A stretch of 64,000 bases of DNA, taken from positions 1 to 64,000 of the forward strand of contig MU008228.1 in the NCBI GenBank assembly GCA_010909165.1, written 5' to 3'. The position numbers and the translations under genes are program-made. Positions within the stretch are counted from its first letter, which is position 1; each line of letters begins with the position of its first letter. Source of the stretch: Anthoceros angustus. Taxonomy: Eukaryota; Streptophyta; Anthocerotopsida; Anthocerotales; Anthocerotaceae. The notes under the pieces are model-generated. The model was not told where the DNA came from, searched no databases, and was given only the letters and a program-made list of their open reading frames with translations. Positions 1-14,479 of the stretch are shown one piece after another.

Positions 1-533
1 ACCGGAAGAAGGTCTTGGATGCCTCGTGGGCAATGCGCAGGGATGTGGGAATTTATTAGGAGGTGTGATGCGTCGAGGGTTGGAAGGCCCACTTTGTCAA
101 CAAAGGGCCTCTCACCTACATACTACCTTTGGCACCATTTGAGAAGTGGGGTATAGATTTTGTAGGTCCAATCAAGCCACCCACACAATGGACAAGGAAG
201 CAATATATCTTGGTGGCGGACTATTGTACAAAGATGGTGGAGGTCAAGCAACAAAGGACGACGACTGCAGAGAAGTTTCTCTGAGAACATTATAACGAGG
301 TATGGATGTCCTTTGAGTTGGTCTGATGGGGAACTCATTTCCTCAACTCGATCGAGACTCTCACCACCTACTTCAACATTCGATCGAAAGACAACTCCTT
401 ACAATCCCAAAGCGAATGGTTTGACGGAGAAAACGAATGGGCTGTTGTGTACAATCTTGACCAAGGTAACGTGGACTCACATGTATGATTGGGACACTAA
501 GCTACATTCAAGGGCTTACAGAAGCAGAAGGTG
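1..533 (+). pseudogene. Ty3/gypsy integrase remnant
   Basis: This is a decayed piece of a retrotransposon integrase, the enzyme that joins element cDNA to host DNA. The left edge reads in pieces as the zinc-binding region (a W-AMRRDV-type helix followed by a CDAC-like pair). From about 120 it reads as the catalytic core, with WGIDFVGPIKPP holding the first Asp, then YILVADYCTKMVEVK, then a damaged SDGELIS block for the second Asp, and NPKANGLTEKTNG holding the Glu. Stops and frame changes near 80, 280 and 330 break it, and the start lies outside the window. No reverse transcriptase or LTR is visible next to it. The family assignment is firm; the lineage within Ty3/gypsy cannot be told. Confidence 0.75.
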
Positions 534-2048
534 ACAACCAAGAAGCCCGAATCGAGGTTAGAATAGGAGGAAGAGGATGAGGAGATGAGAAGATGAGTAG
601 AGGATTAGAGGTGTAGGTGTTAGTGGAAGGCCACAGCAGAGCCTAAGGGACGAATCCCAACTGCAAGTAAAAGAGCGCCCCGAGTGGAGAAGAGTGGTCT
701 TAGAAGTAGGGACGAAATCGCTGTGTGGACTGGGGGGTCCCCGGCGCCTGTGATAGGCTCCTCGCCGAAAGGTGACCGCAATTGTTTTGTGTCGTTGTAG
801 GTCGAGGATTGGCGATTTTTCAAGAAGCAGGAACGTGAAGAGGGGGAGTAGAGGGCGCCTGCTTGTTTAGAAGGCCGAGTGTGTCTCGCAGTAGCGATCG
901 CATCACAAGACCTCGAACTTTCACACAAGTCTCATGGGACGATCAAGAGGAAGCTGCAAGTGTGGAGGGAGGAGAGTGCCTTGTTTGTTGAGAAGAGTGT
1001 GCATCGGTGTCACAAGGCCTCGAACTTTCACACAAGTCTCATGGGACGAAACCCAACGACGGACAAGGATAAGTGGCCGCTTATAGTGAGGACCTCGAGT
1101 GCCCGCTTTTCCTACCATGTACCGGGTTCGGGATTGATGACCCGACGCTTGCTCACCGCGAGAATGCATGATCATGTTGGTAATGACCGGTGTGCAATCA
1201 AGAAAAAATGATACAAGTAGTGGACGATGTCGCTTTGTTGCAAGGAAGTGTGTGATAGCTAGACTCGAGCGACTTGGAGAGAAACGAGGTGCGTGGTGCA
1301 CGCCGTTTTAGTTGCAATGATACATAAGGGTGTGTGATGTGGAGACGTATAATGGACGCGCCGGTGGTCAGAAATGCGTGAGTTTGTGGCGGCCGAGATC
1401 GAAAACGATGCTCATCAAATGGATGCACTGCTTGCCTCGCTATTCGCCGGTCAAGGGCAAGGGCCTCTTTTGAATGCGCTTTCCGATCGGATGAGGGGCG
1501 ATTTTTGCCGCTCCCTCCGCCATCGCTGGATTGCTTGTCGGGAATGATGAACATCCGCTTGAGGGTTCTCATTGCTGCGCCAATACATAGTATGGCACCT
1601 CAGAAGCGGTCGCAGCGACTGGACACGCGCTACCACGGTTTTTTTTTTGCGATTGCTAGAAAATGGTGCTATGAGGTACATATGGTGCATAAGCACGATT
1701 CTATGGTGACGCCGGATTTGCAGATCGGGTGGATCAAGACGGGTCACAATCAAAGACCGCACTTCTTGCTGATTGTGATAGGACGCCTAACTATGTACCA
1801 ACCGTGGACAAGGAATAGCTACACCGCATGCCTTCTGCTGAATCAGTGGTGCACGATACAAATGTGATATTTTGGCACCAAGGAGGGTCATCTTGGATCT
1901 CTCACATAGCGCTTATGGAATAAGAGACCTATGGTCCGGACTTCAAAATCCTTCCATGGGATTCGGACTTTAACATCTCTCAAACATCATCTTTGTTGAA
2001 ATGACCTCACCATGTGCAAAATTTTGCATTTATGCGATGTAGTCTAGA
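534..2048. repeat. Unassigned sequence grading into diverged copy of the 6-7 kb repeat
   Basis: No gene is supported here. From about 1140 to 2048 the sequence is a diverged copy of the region at 6070-7115 and 14545-15605. It shares the GAGAATGCATGA and CTTGGAGAGAAA blocks, the ACAAATGTGATAT block, and the junction phrase TTTATGCGATGTAGTCTAG immediately before the microsatellite. It therefore looks like the end of a third, older copy of the same element. Inside 900-1040 a short phrase (CCTCGAACTTTCACACAAG) occurs twice about 110 bp apart. Confidence 0.6.
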
Positions 2049-3600
<1,552 letters not shown>

Positions 3601-5219
3601 CCAAGAGAGAGTTATGTTCCCTATGAGATCCATGAATTTGCCCTTTGTGTGCCCATAGATTGGTGCTTCTAAATGATGTTTATCCATCCCAAACATCCCA
3701 TCGATGAACTAAGTAAATCTATTCCTTCAATGTTTACGTAATACTAATTTGTGAAGGAATTTTTATTGATTTTATTTATTATTTACCCTTTATTATTTTC
3801 TTACTAATATGGTTGTTTTCCTTGATTTTTGAGATAAATTTTAATTCAAGATAGTCTAATATGTATGCAGGTTTTATTTGTCTTTTTGGATAATAAACTT
3901 GGAAGCGTGATGTTTACATAAGTATCTTTCATATGTTTTGTTTTTGACCTTAGAGAGGTGTCTAACCCATAAAAATGCACCATTAGACTCTTGATAACTA
4001 TGGAGTGAATAGAATATGAATATGCTTGCCTTTTTCCAATGGCTATCACCTTTTATTGGTAGAAGGACATAGTGCCTTACCCACTTGGGCATATTATAAT
4101 TAACACCTCATATGGGCCATGTGTACATTTATGACCTCGGACCTTGTTTCACTTTTAATATATACTACTAGGCTATAAATGAGGGATCGACCTATGTGCA
4201 TGTTTGTTAAAGATGGGTTGATTCCTTGTGGGTTATCATTGGTAGGAATGGCTGCCCAATAGGATTATATAACTTGTGAGCGGTTGGATAGAATTTGCTA
4301 CCCAATGAAATCCCTTCCTCCAAACTTTGGTTGGGGTTCCTCCCTTCCTCTCCTATGCTTAGCCTCTACCTTTGATGATTGTCATTCTCTATTGCTCCTC
4401 TATTTGCGTGATCACCTTACTTAGTACCTTGGTCTCTTTGTCGTTGCCTCCCCAAGCTAGCCATGGCTACCAAGGTTGAACCTTTTCTCCTCTACTTCAC
4501 TATGCAACCTTAGAATTAGTGGATGTGCAATGGATCCCGTCTCACCAAGGATCCAAACGGGCCGATGATCCCTTTTGGTGGTCAAGAAGGAAGGGGAGGG
4601 GTGTTGACCAACACCATCTGTGCATCCAAGAAGCTAGACCTTGATTTGGTCATCCATGGTCTAGTCTTCTAAACCTCAAGTTTTTTTTCGATGATCTAGA
4701 AGCGGATAGATGACTCAATGATCGCTAGGGTTTGTGTCTTACGGATTCAAAATACTGGTTTGATCAACACAAGATACTTCGTTCGCAGTGACGTGGCTAT
4801 GAATGTGTCGTTGTTCGCTGCAATTTTTGTCGGATGCCTCGTATTGGATGCATGTACCGGAATCGTCATCCTTTGGGATCGACTCAAGGTCCCGCTTAGG
4901 TGAAGCATCATCGCATCTTGCGTAGGTTTATCGCATTGTGAGGGATATTGATGTTTGATACATGTAGCAAGGACGGTGGGTGGGAGGACAACGACGCAGT
5001 TGAATGAGTAAAATAGGTGGTATGTCGCTTGCTTCAGGACGATCTACCGAGCACAAGATTGCATGTGAATGGCTTCAAGATAGCATGCGATAGATATTGT
5101 GCTACCCGGATGCTCGCTTAAGCTTGCGATCGGGATGTCGATCTAGTTTTGCATATCGCGTTACCACGGTTGGATGTACCGCTTGATCAGACTTGTAAGA
5201 TTGCATCGAATATTGGGAG

Positions 5220-5860
5220 TCCGCCGAGGACAAGGGCCTCTTTGGACGCGCTTTTGATCGGACGGGTTGGACGACTGGTTTTGCCGCCCCTCCGCCATCG
5301 CTCATGGATTGCTTGCTAGGAATCATTATCTCGCTGAGGGTTCCACGGCTCGCCGTGCTTGGAGCCATACAAAGTGGCGCGTGCAAGTGGTGCCGCAGCG
5401 ACGCTGGTTTTGCTTCCACGATGGCCGCTTCCGTTAACCGCTGAAATTGATGTCGTGGCGGTATAGCATGACGCGTCGCAGCTGGTGGGTGCTGGATATG
5501 CAGCCGGTGGATCGAGGGTTGTACGTCGATCTAAAACGTGAACGGATGACCATGCCTACCAAGAATTTGCTTGGTGACCCGTCTCACGGAGAGGTGTGTC
5601 TGACGCCCACCGAGGATCGACTATGGGCAAGAGAAAATGGGTACTGATTGTCACCGGCCTCTTTGGACGCGATTTTGACCGGACGGGTTGGAGGATTGTT
5701 GGTTTTTCTGCCTCCGCCATCGCTCATGGATTGCTTGCGGGAATGATGACCATATGGTTTGACGGTTTTGCTGGCTCGCCGCTTGGAGCTACAAGTGGCG
5801 CGCAAGCGAGACGACCCGATGGTTTTGCTACCACGGTGGATGTTCACGTTGATCAGGAAT
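5220..5860 (+). repeat. Two degenerate tandem blocks within the R1 leader
   Basis: The stretch from about 5220 and the stretch from about 5650 share an ordered set of phrases: GGCCTCTTTGGACGCG, CGGACGGGTTGGA, CTCCGCCATCGCTCATGGATTGCTTGC, then CTCGCCG and GTGGCGCG. The spacing is about 430 bp. The same pair is present in the second copy near 13710 and 14130. No protein is recognised in it. Confidence 0.6.
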
Positions 5861-6004
5861 TGGTGTCTGTGGTGATTAGCATGATGTCACGCTGGTGGAT
5901 GCCGGATGGTGATGGGTGGATCCAGACGGGTTGTCGATCTAAAACTTGGATGGATGCTACCGCCAACTTTTTGTCACAACCCCGGGATCGTGATGCGGCC
6001 GGTC

Positions 6005-6625
6005 GCACGTGGGCTTGTGATGGCCGCGATCGCGCGGCCCGGAGAGAGAAAACGATCGGGCAATAAACGCACGCTTTGCTTACCGCGAGAATGCATGAGG
6101 ATGTAGTGATTGAGATTGGTGCAACTTGATGAGAAAATGATATGGTAGTCACGCAAGGAAGTGTGTGATGACCGGTGAGCGACTTGGAGAGAAAAGATGC
6201 AGTGCGAGGTGCAGCCTATTGGTGACAATGATACCGTGTGTGATGATGGAGATCGCGATGTCGATGGACGACGCCGCTTGTTTGCCGTAAGGATGTATGA
6301 AATTAAGACGGCCGAGACTAGTGAGCGACCAAAAAAGCGATCCTCATCAAGTGGATGCACTGCTTGCTTGCAAGCATGTGTAGGTATGTAATGGTTGAGA
6401 CTCATGAGCGGAGAAAACGATGTAGGTGGATGCACGTTGTATACTTGGCAAGGATGCATGTGGTGTTTGATGATTGAGACGGAACGGCCTAGAAAAACAA
6501 TGCAAGCAATGATGCACACGTCGCTGCCGGATGCATGTGGGTTTGTGATATTGAGACCGCCGCAGCTTGAGAGAGAAAACGAGACAGCTATAGATGCACA
6601 CTACTCCTTGCTACAAGGATGCTTT
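6005..6625 (+). repeat. Minisatellite, about eight degenerate 70-85 bp units (R1)
   Basis: Repeated order of short phrases: AAGGATGCATGTGG, TTGTGAT-TTGAGAC, GAGAGAAAACGATG, GGATGCAC and TGCTTGC. Each unit runs 70-85 bp and units diverge from one another. The same array lies at about 14480-15075 in the second copy, and a degraded form lies at about 1140-1500. It sits in the non-coding leader of the element. Confidence 0.65.
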
Positions 6626-7379
6626 GTAAAGGTTTTGATAACTTTGTGGTGACATACCAACCATGGACCACAAATGGTGAACTAGTCTGTTTCGCTACTT
6701 TGACAACCACGACGAAATTAATGGTGACATGCATGATTTTTCTCTCATGAACAGATGTTCCTATTTGCTTGATCCGTTGCTAGCATGCTGAAAAATGGAA
6801 GAGTGCTTATAGACATCTTGGTTCACTTCTCGATTCGATGTAGTCTAACTACTTACCAACCGCCGACGGAAATTGCCGGACACATTGCATGCCTTTACAC
6901 AATCATCCGTGCACGCTACAAATGTGATATACTCATACCAAGGAGGGCGGATCTTGGATCTCTCACACATGGGGTTTTTATTAGGAGACCTATAGTCAAC
7001 TTGGAAAATCCTTCCTGGATTACGGATTTTAAAATATATCTCTAAAGCAGCTTTGCTTGAAATGACTGCTAGGTCGTGCATTTTACATTTATGCGATGTA
7101 GTCTAGGAAATCTATCTATCTTGCTCTTCTTGGTTTGGTCACCAAGAATCCTTTCAACCTTTGCTGGGTTTAGAAAGTCCGCAGTTCAAATCTCTTGTGG
7201 ATTAATCATGCCGTGGTGTTCACAAATGTGTTGGACTCACTAAGGTTGGAAATTGGCTGGTGTTCGTGGCAATCGAGTTTCTCCTGCCTCATTCATTACA
7301 CATCTTGGTTTTGATCCCCTTCTCGTGGTGCTGTCATGATTGCTTCCATTGTCCCCCTCCATTCATGCTGAAATTCAAT

Positions 7380-10127
7380 TGCACGATAGCGCAGTTGATG
7401 TCTTGTGGTGATGGATGGCACCCCCATCCGCTGGAGGTCCTCTCATTCAACGATTGGTAAGCACACCCAATTGTGATGATGAAGGGATGAAGCTTCTTCA
7501 AACCATAATGGAGCAATGTGTCACAATGACGGTATGCACAAGCAACAGCTTGACGAGGAAAGAGTTCGGATTGCCAAGGCTCAAGGTTGCAAGGTCAAGA
7601 TGAGCCGGCCCATGCTTCACAGAGGCCGGATTCAACCATCCCGGCTTCCCACCGCCAACATGACGGAGGAGGACCGCACCTTCATGAATATGTCCCAAGC
7701 ACAAGAAACAAGGCAGAGCGAGGGTTTCCTCTCATGAGCAATGTCCCATTCCTCTGTTGCACCTAGGGACATTGAGGTGATTGCTGCCATCTCCCACAAG
7801 AAACAAAGGCAACAGCGGCGAGGGTTTCCTCTCATGAGCAATGTCCCATTCCTCTTGTTGCACCTAGGGACATTGAGGTGATTGCTGCCATCTCCACAAG
7901 ATGTGGTGCTCTAACCTCTCTTACTTGGCACCCTTCAAAACTTTTCAAGTCCTTTGTAGGCTAAGTGATGAAGAAATGGCATCGTTGAAGGCCGTGGATG
8001 GAAATGTGGCTTGGGCTGGGTTTTTGCAAGTAACAAAATCTTGCTTTGATGCTACCAAATGCCGAATCGATGAGATGATGTTGTGTAGGGTAAAAGGCTG
8101 GAAAACCGGCAGGGGAAGGACCATGACAAAACATGGTGGAATTGGCTCAGCCTTACATCAAATGCATCCGCCAAGATTTGTTGAATGATGGTAGGGCTGC
8201 TCGCAATGGCGATCATCTGGTTTGACCAAGCCTCGTTCATGGTACAAGATTTGGATGAGTTCTTTCTGGAGCCTCGTGTTCAATGGTTGCCTTCACGATT
8301 CTGAATGCTGGCCAAAACCGTGATTGTGTGAAAGCCCACATTTCCTTCATGTATGTACGTGAAATGATGGATGGTGCTGCATTTGCCACTAACCCCACCC
8401 AAAGGCTCCTTGTTGCATTCTGGATCAGAAAACTCATGATAGAAAATGATCAAGCCTCCTTCCTTCACGGAAGAATGCGATCGCTTGATGAAACAGAGTT
8501 GAGGTCCAATCAAAAATCCTATATGCGCAAAGCAAAGTCCGATGGGGACAAGCACGAAAAGTCCTCACGAGGCACCCGTGGCAATAGGCAAGGTGGCCCT
8601 ATGATGCACAATAGGTTTTCTAACAAATATGCTAGCCCCGGTAGGCCCCTACTATCGAAAGAAGACTCTCCTATGGCTCGGACATTCAGCTAGCAACCTT
8701 AGCTCCACCTCGATCCGACACCGGCTCCTTCCAACACACATGGTGACGGCACCACCTTCCGGCCTCTTCTACCTCTAAGCCTCCTAGTGGACTACGGGAA
8801 TCAAACTCGGTGATTTTGTAAGTTCGATGACCCTCTTTTCTTCGTTGTCCCGCTAATTTTTCCTTGGTTGCCTTTTCCGGTGTCATCCCCGATGATCCGT
8901 GCCCGATCGCATGTTGCTTTTGACATGACCGAATGGCATTAGTGAAGCATGCACCGATACCAATGCGTTCACCACACGTTGTACCGTAATAGACTGGAAC
9001 ATTTGCAAGTGAAAGTTTGACCAAGCTACTAACATGCTTGGTGATGCCTCCTTGATGCACTAGTCTTGGAAACTACCTTTGGATGGAGACATGTTGCCTC
9101 CTTGAGGCAAGAGGTGTACAAGCCTCGGAAAGTTTTGTGGATTTTCTTTTGAACACGGAGATAGTGTGCCCAGAGACACTTATGTGCCCATCACAAAAGC
9201 GCTTCCAAGCTTTTGTGGATCCTTTGACCATGGATCCCAATGATGGGGTGGCTCATGTTCTGCTGCTCGTGAGGGACCGTAACCTCCAAGCACAACTCAA
9301 GATGGGACTGAACCAGATCCCCTTGCCTCCTCAACGTCCCCGATCGTGGAGTGTTCGGATTCTTTGCACAACTTGTGGAAATTTTCTTGGCACATGGGTG
9401 CAATCTGGATGAGCATGTTTTTTGGCCCAAAATTGGCTTCGTGCTTCCAATCTTTGAGACAAGCCAAAAACAAAGGCTTTGGTCCCATGGTAGGACTCAT
9501 GTTCGGAAAATTCATGCGCAAGGGATGAGCTCTCATGGCTCCTTAACCACCTCTATTGTTCCGGCCTTGATAAAGCCAACACCTCTTTTCAATGCACCTT
9601 CTATGTCGAAATGTGCCTTGAAAAGACTTTGTGATCCGGACTTTTCACCCCGGCTGGAAAATGGCACTTGGTTGCCTATCTCACATATCTGAGTAACATT
9701 CAATTCCAATGGAAAGCATACTCCCGAGATTCCGGTGGACCAAGACTTTGGTCTCCTACCTCATGGGAATTTTTAAACAGCATAAATTGAAGCAGTGGTT
9801 AACCAATGGACATGATTGTGTGTTCTCTATCTTGGCACCTACTCACATTTGCCACAAATCTTATTATTCCAATTTTAAGGGATTGGACCCTTGGGCTTCA
9901 AGAGGGCTATAAAACCTACTTGGAGTGGATACCTCAATGTTTTGGATCACGGAATCCGTGGTACAAGTGGCAATCAATCTCCCGCTAAAATACATTCCAT
10001 TTTAGTCGGATATTACGCGATGCTATGAGGCTATTCCCACACAGGGAAGACTCCTTGCTGAAGCCATGGCTTTTGTCTTAAAAGGCATACACTCATGTCA
10101 ATGACACGTGAGCAAAACTAAAACCTT
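7380..10127 (+). pseudogene. N-terminal and middle part of the PLE-like polyprotein, copy 1 (broken)
   Basis: Open stretches in changing frames suggest one long coding region damaged by small indels. Recognisable pieces, best seen when compared with 15900-18590, are a Cys/His-rich part (near 7600-7700), a helical part with QPYIKCIRQDLL and RSLDETELRSNQKSYMRK (8140-8560), and a part with RLDKANTTCFQC-FYVEMCLEKTL (9560-9640) where Penelope-like RTs have their pre-RT region. RT motif A (VADITRCYEAIP in copy 2) falls near 10010-10040 but is damaged here. The N-terminal function is not recognised, and no GIY-YIG or zinc-finger endonuclease could be placed with confidence. Confidence 0.45.
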
Positions 10128-10958
10128 ATGGGTGAAATACTCTCACCCGCAAGTTTTTGTGATTACAAGTGGGTTTATGATACACCTAGTTGCACCACTG
10201 GACCATGGATCCCTCTCCCATACGAGAGACTCCTAAGTCTCCACTTATGGCTTATGCAAAACTGCAATGTCCAGCTTGGAAACCACGCCTGGTTGCAAAC
10301 CTCGGGCATCCCAATGGGCTTTTCATGCTCTCCACTTTGGTGCAACTTGTACTTCTTCTCCTATGAATGCCGCTTCATTCAACGCCTAGCACGACTAGGA
10401 AGAACCGATCTAATGGCACTGCTCAAAGAAGCTAGAAGATACATTGATGATATCGGCTCAACCGCCACCGCTCACGAATTCTTGGACCCTAATGCTAAGC
10501 GTGATCCCGACAATCCCTATTGGATCTACCCCTCCACATTGTTGAAATCCAACAAGAGGTGGATGAAACTTACCTAATCCGAGGGCATCACACTTGGAAA
10601 GTCGGCCCACTTTCTAAACATGCAAATTCATATTGAGGATCCCATCCTTGGAATTTATAAGACCTATAAGTTTGACAAACGAAGGGCTCTCCCATTCAAA
10701 TATGCACAATACATCCACTTGAACTCTAATAGACCAATTCGCCAAGCATACAATGTAATTGTGTCTCAAGTGTTCCCTATCCTCTATGTATCTAGTGAGG
10801 CCTCACTAGCCTACATAGAACTCATGGAACTTATTAAAGCCTTCATCAACAATGGCTTTAGGAACACAAGCTTAAAACCATTGTTAAAAATGCTTAATGC
10901 TTGGAACCTTCCTGGTCTTAAGTTCCCAATTGAGGATCTTGTTAGCATGTTCAATTAA
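10128..10958 (+). CDS. Reverse transcriptase core, PLE-like (motifs B and C onward)
   Basis: Two adjoining open pieces (10128-10577 and 10620-10958) separated by a frame break. The first holds LQTSGIPMGFSCSPLWCNLYFFSYE, a GxPMG motif B followed by a helix, and then RRYIDDI, the YxDD catalytic box of motif C. The second holds KRRALPFKYAQYIHLNSNRP, a block that follows the palm in this RT group, and ends in a short C-terminal region with a stop. GxPMG with SP-CNLY-F-YE separates it from the Ty3/gypsy and Ty1/copia RTs in the same window and fits the Penelope-like/telomerase-related branch. The catalytic Asp pair is intact. The N-terminus and motif A lie upstream in the broken part. Confidence 0.65.
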
Positions 10959-11047
10959 TTTCCCACATAACTTCTCTCTATGGGATGGTTAGATAGATTT
11001 ATGTATATGATGCTTCATGCATCATGTTTTTTCTGTCATTTTATTAC

Positions 11048-11145
11048 AATTATATTTCCTTTTGGCGGTGGTATATATCCTTGGATCAAGGGCATTTGTA
11101 TACCTCATTTGCCCCCGATCCAAAAGGAATATATTTGTAAATTCA
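11048..11145 (+). repeat. Imperfect hairpin at the 3' end of the RT element
   Basis: TTGGATCAAGGGCA and, about 15 nt later, TGCCCCCGATCCAA can pair over 14 positions with two mismatches. Outside them CCTTTTGG and AAAAGGAATAT extend the pairing. The hairpin lies between the RT stop and the (TCTA)n junction, where a 3' end signal for retrotransposition would be expected. Confidence 0.55.
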
Positions 11146-11162
11146 ACCACGGAGAGTGGAGG

Positions 11163-11190
11163 TATCTATCTATCTATCTATCCATCTATC
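11163..11190. repeat. Short (TCTA)n junction between element copies
   Basis: About seven TATC units ending in CCATCTATCCAAGAG, identical to the end of the long tract at 3600. It marks where copy 1 ends and copy 2 begins. Confidence 0.9.
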
Positions 11191-11872
11191 CAAGAGAGAG
11201 TTATGTTCCCTATGAGATCCATGAATTTGCCCTTTGTGTGCCCATAGATTGGTGCTTCTAAATGATGTTTATCCATCCCAAACATCCCATCGATGAACTA
11301 AGTAAATCTATTCCTTCAATGTTTACGTAATACTAATTTGTGAAGGAATTTTTATTGATTTTATTTATTATTTACCCTTTATTATTTTCTTACTAATATG
11401 GTTGTTTTCCTTGATTTTTGAGATAAATTTTAATTCAAGATAGTCTAATATGTATGCAGGTTTTATTTGTTTTTGGATAATAAACTTGGAAGCGTGATGT
11501 TTACAAGTATCTTTCATATGTTTTGTTTTTGACCTTAGAGAGGTATCTAACCCATAAAAATGCACCATTAGACTCTTGATAACTATGGAGTGAATAGAAT
11601 ATGAATATGCTTGCCTTTTTCCAACTCGGCTATCACCTTTTAATGGTAGAAGGACATAGTGCCTTACCCACTTGGGCATATTATAATTAACACCTCATAT
11701 GGGCCATGTGTACATTTATGACCTCGGACCTTGTTTCACTTTTAATATATACTACTAGGCTATAAATGAGGGATCCCTATGTGCATGTTTGTTAAAGATG
11801 GGTTGATTCCTTGTGGGTTATCATTGGTAGGAATGGCTGCCCAATAGGATTATATAACTTGTGAGCCGGGTT

Positions 11873-13660
11873 GGATAGAATTTGCTACCCAATGAAATCC
11901 CTTCCTCCAAACTTTGGTTGGGGTTCCTCCCTTCCTCTCCTATGCTTAGCCTCTACCTTTGATGATTGTCATTCTCTATTGCCCCGCCCTCTATTTGCGT
12001 GATCACCTTACTTAGTACCTTGGTCTCTTTGTCGCTGTTGCCTCCCCAAGCTAGCCATGGCTACCAAGGTTGAACCTTTTCTCCTCTCTCTACTTCACTA
12101 TGCAACCTTAGAATTAGTGGATGTGCAATGGATCCCGCCTCACCAAGGATCCAAAGCCGATGATCCCTTTTGGTGGTGAAGAAGGGAAGGGGAGGGGTTG
12201 ACCAACACCATCTCTGGGCATCCAAGAAGCTAGACCTTGATTTGGTCATCCGGTCTAGTCTTCTAAACCTCAAGTTGTTTTTTCGGTATGATCTAGAAGT
12301 TGGATAGATGACTCAATGATCGCTAGGGTTTGTGTCTTACGATTCAAAATACCCGGGTTTGATCAACACAAGATACTTCGCTGCTCAGTCGACGCGGCTA
12401 TGAATGTCGTTGTTCGGCTGCAATTTTTGTCCGGATGCCTCGTATTGGATGCATGTCGGAATCGTCATCCTTTGGGGACTCAAGGTCCCGCTTAGGTGAA
12501 GCATCCGACCGCATCTTGCGAGGTTTGACCGCATAATCGTGAGACCGATATTGATGTTTGATACATGTAGCAAGGAATGACGGTGGTGGGAGGACAACGA
12601 CGCAGTTGAATGACGATAGGTGGTCGCTTGGTTTCACTGACGATCGCGAGCACAAGATTGCATGTGAATGGCTTCAAGATAGATAGATATTGTGCTACCG
12701 GATGCTCGCTTAAGCTTGCGATCGATGTCGATCTAGTTTTGCATATCGTTACCACGGTTGGATAGAATTTGCTACCCAATGAAATCCCTTCCTCCAAACT
12801 TTGGTTGGGGTTCCTCCCTTCCTCTCCTATGCTTAGCCTCTACCTTTGATGATTGTCATTCTCTCTATTGCTCCCCGCCTCTATTTGCGTGATCACCTTA
12901 CTTAGTACCTTGGTCTCTTTGTCGCGTTGCCTCCCCAAGCTAGCCATGGCTACCAAGGTTGAACCTTTTCTCCTCTCTTCTACTTCACTATGCAACCTTA
13001 GAATTAGTGGATGTGCAATGGATCCCGTCTCACCAAGGATCCAAACGATGATCCCTTTTGGTGGTGAAGAAGGGAAGGGGAGGGGTGTTGACCAACACCA
13101 TCTCGTGCATCCAAGAAGCTAGACCTTGATTTGGTCATCGGTCTAGTCTTCTAAACCTCAAGTTGTTTTTTCGATGATCTAGAACCGGATAGATGACTCA
13201 ATGACCGCTAGGGTTTGTGTCTTACGGATTCAAAATACCGGTTTGATCAACACAAGATACTTCGTGCTCCGCAGTCGACGTGGCTATGAATGTGTCGTTG
13301 TTCGTGCTGCGATTTTTGTCTGGATGCCTCGTATTGGATGCATGTCCGGAATCGTCATCCTTTGGGATATCGACTCAAGGTCCCGCTTAGGTGAAGCATC
13401 CGATCGCATCTTGCGAGGTTTGACGCTTGTGAGACCGATATTGATGTTTGATACATGTAGCAAGGAATGAGGCGTGGGAGGACAACGACGCAGTTGAATG
13501 ACGTAAAATAGGTGGTATCGCTTGGCTTCACCGACGATCTGAGCACAAGATTGCATGTGAATGGCTTCAAGATAGCATGCGATAGATATTGTGCTACCGG
13601 ATGCTCGCTTTGCGATCGGGATGTCGATCTAGTTTTGCATATCGCGTTGCTACCAGTTGG
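11873..13660 (+). repeat. Tandem duplication of about 890 bp inside copy 2
   Basis: The block beginning GGATAGAATTTGCTACCC occurs at 11873 and again at about 12760; copy 1 has it once (4284). The junction near 12755-12763 reads CCACGGTTGGATAG, joining the end of one unit (CCACGGTTGGAT) to the start of the next (CGGTTGGATAG). The shared CGGTTGGAT is a microhomology consistent with duplication by unequal or template-switch repair. Confidence 0.8.
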
Positions 13661-14479
13661 ATGTACCCGTTGACCGCATGTAAGATTGCATCGAATATTG
13701 GGAGTCCGAGGACAAGGGCCTCTTTGGACGCGCTTTTGATCGGACGGTTGACGACCGGTTTTTTGGTCCTCCGCCATCGCTCATGGATTGCTTGCTAGGA
13801 ATCATTATCTCGGTTGAGGGTTCCACCGTGGCTCGCCGTGCTTGGAGCCATACAAAGTGGCGCGTGCAGCCGCAGACCGCTGGTTTTGCTTCGGTCGCTT
13901 TGTCGCCGCTGGAAATTGATGTCGCGGCGGTGCATAGCACGACGGCCGCTACAGCTGGTGGGTGCTGGATATGCAGGTGGATCCGACGGGGTTGTACGTC
14001 GATCTAAAACGCGTGAACGGATGACCATGCGCTACCGAATTTGTTGGTGACCCGTCTCACGGAGAGGTGTGTCCGACTCCCGAGGATCGACTATGGGCAA
14101 GAAAAAGGGGCGTGGGCTGATTGATCTGTCACGCCTTTTGACGCGATTTTGACCGGACGGGTTGGAGGATTGCTTTTTCCGCTCCCCGCCATCGCTCATG
14201 GATTGCTTCCGGGAATGATGACCATATGGTTTGATTTGCTGTCGCCGCTTGGAGCCATAGTCCTAAACGCGGTGAGACGACCCGATGGTTTTGCTACCAC
14301 GGTGGATGTTCACTTGATCGGAATTGGTGTCTGTGGTGATTAGCATGATGCCGCTACGTGGTGGATCTTTGGATGGGCGTGATGGGTGGATCCACGGGTT
14401 GTCGATCTAAAACTTGACCGGATGGCACGCCAATCCTTTTGTCACAACCTGATCCGTGATGTGGCGGCCGACCGCACGC

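Larger units (their letters stand above)
3601..11162 (+). mobile_element. Penelope-like retroelement, copy 1 (R1)
   Basis: A unit of about 7.5 kb bounded on both sides by (TCTA)n. It aligns along its length with 11191-18694, with many small indels and one extra internal duplication in the second copy. The first 3.5 kb (3601-7115) has no convincing ORF and includes duplicated blocks and a minisatellite. The last 3.7 kb codes, with breaks, for a protein ending in a reverse transcriptase (RT). Close behind the RT lie a hairpin and the next (TCTA)n tract. Head-to-tail copies, an RT of GIPMG/YIDD type and microsatellite flanks fit Penelope-like elements. A GIY-YIG endonuclease was not found, so the class is inferred. 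LINE-type or DIRS-type RT is the alternative. Confidence 0.55.

Noticed and set aside
6005-6625. Coding repeat protein in the minisatellite
   Set aside because: Units differ in length by non-multiples of three and contain stops in all frames in at least one copy.
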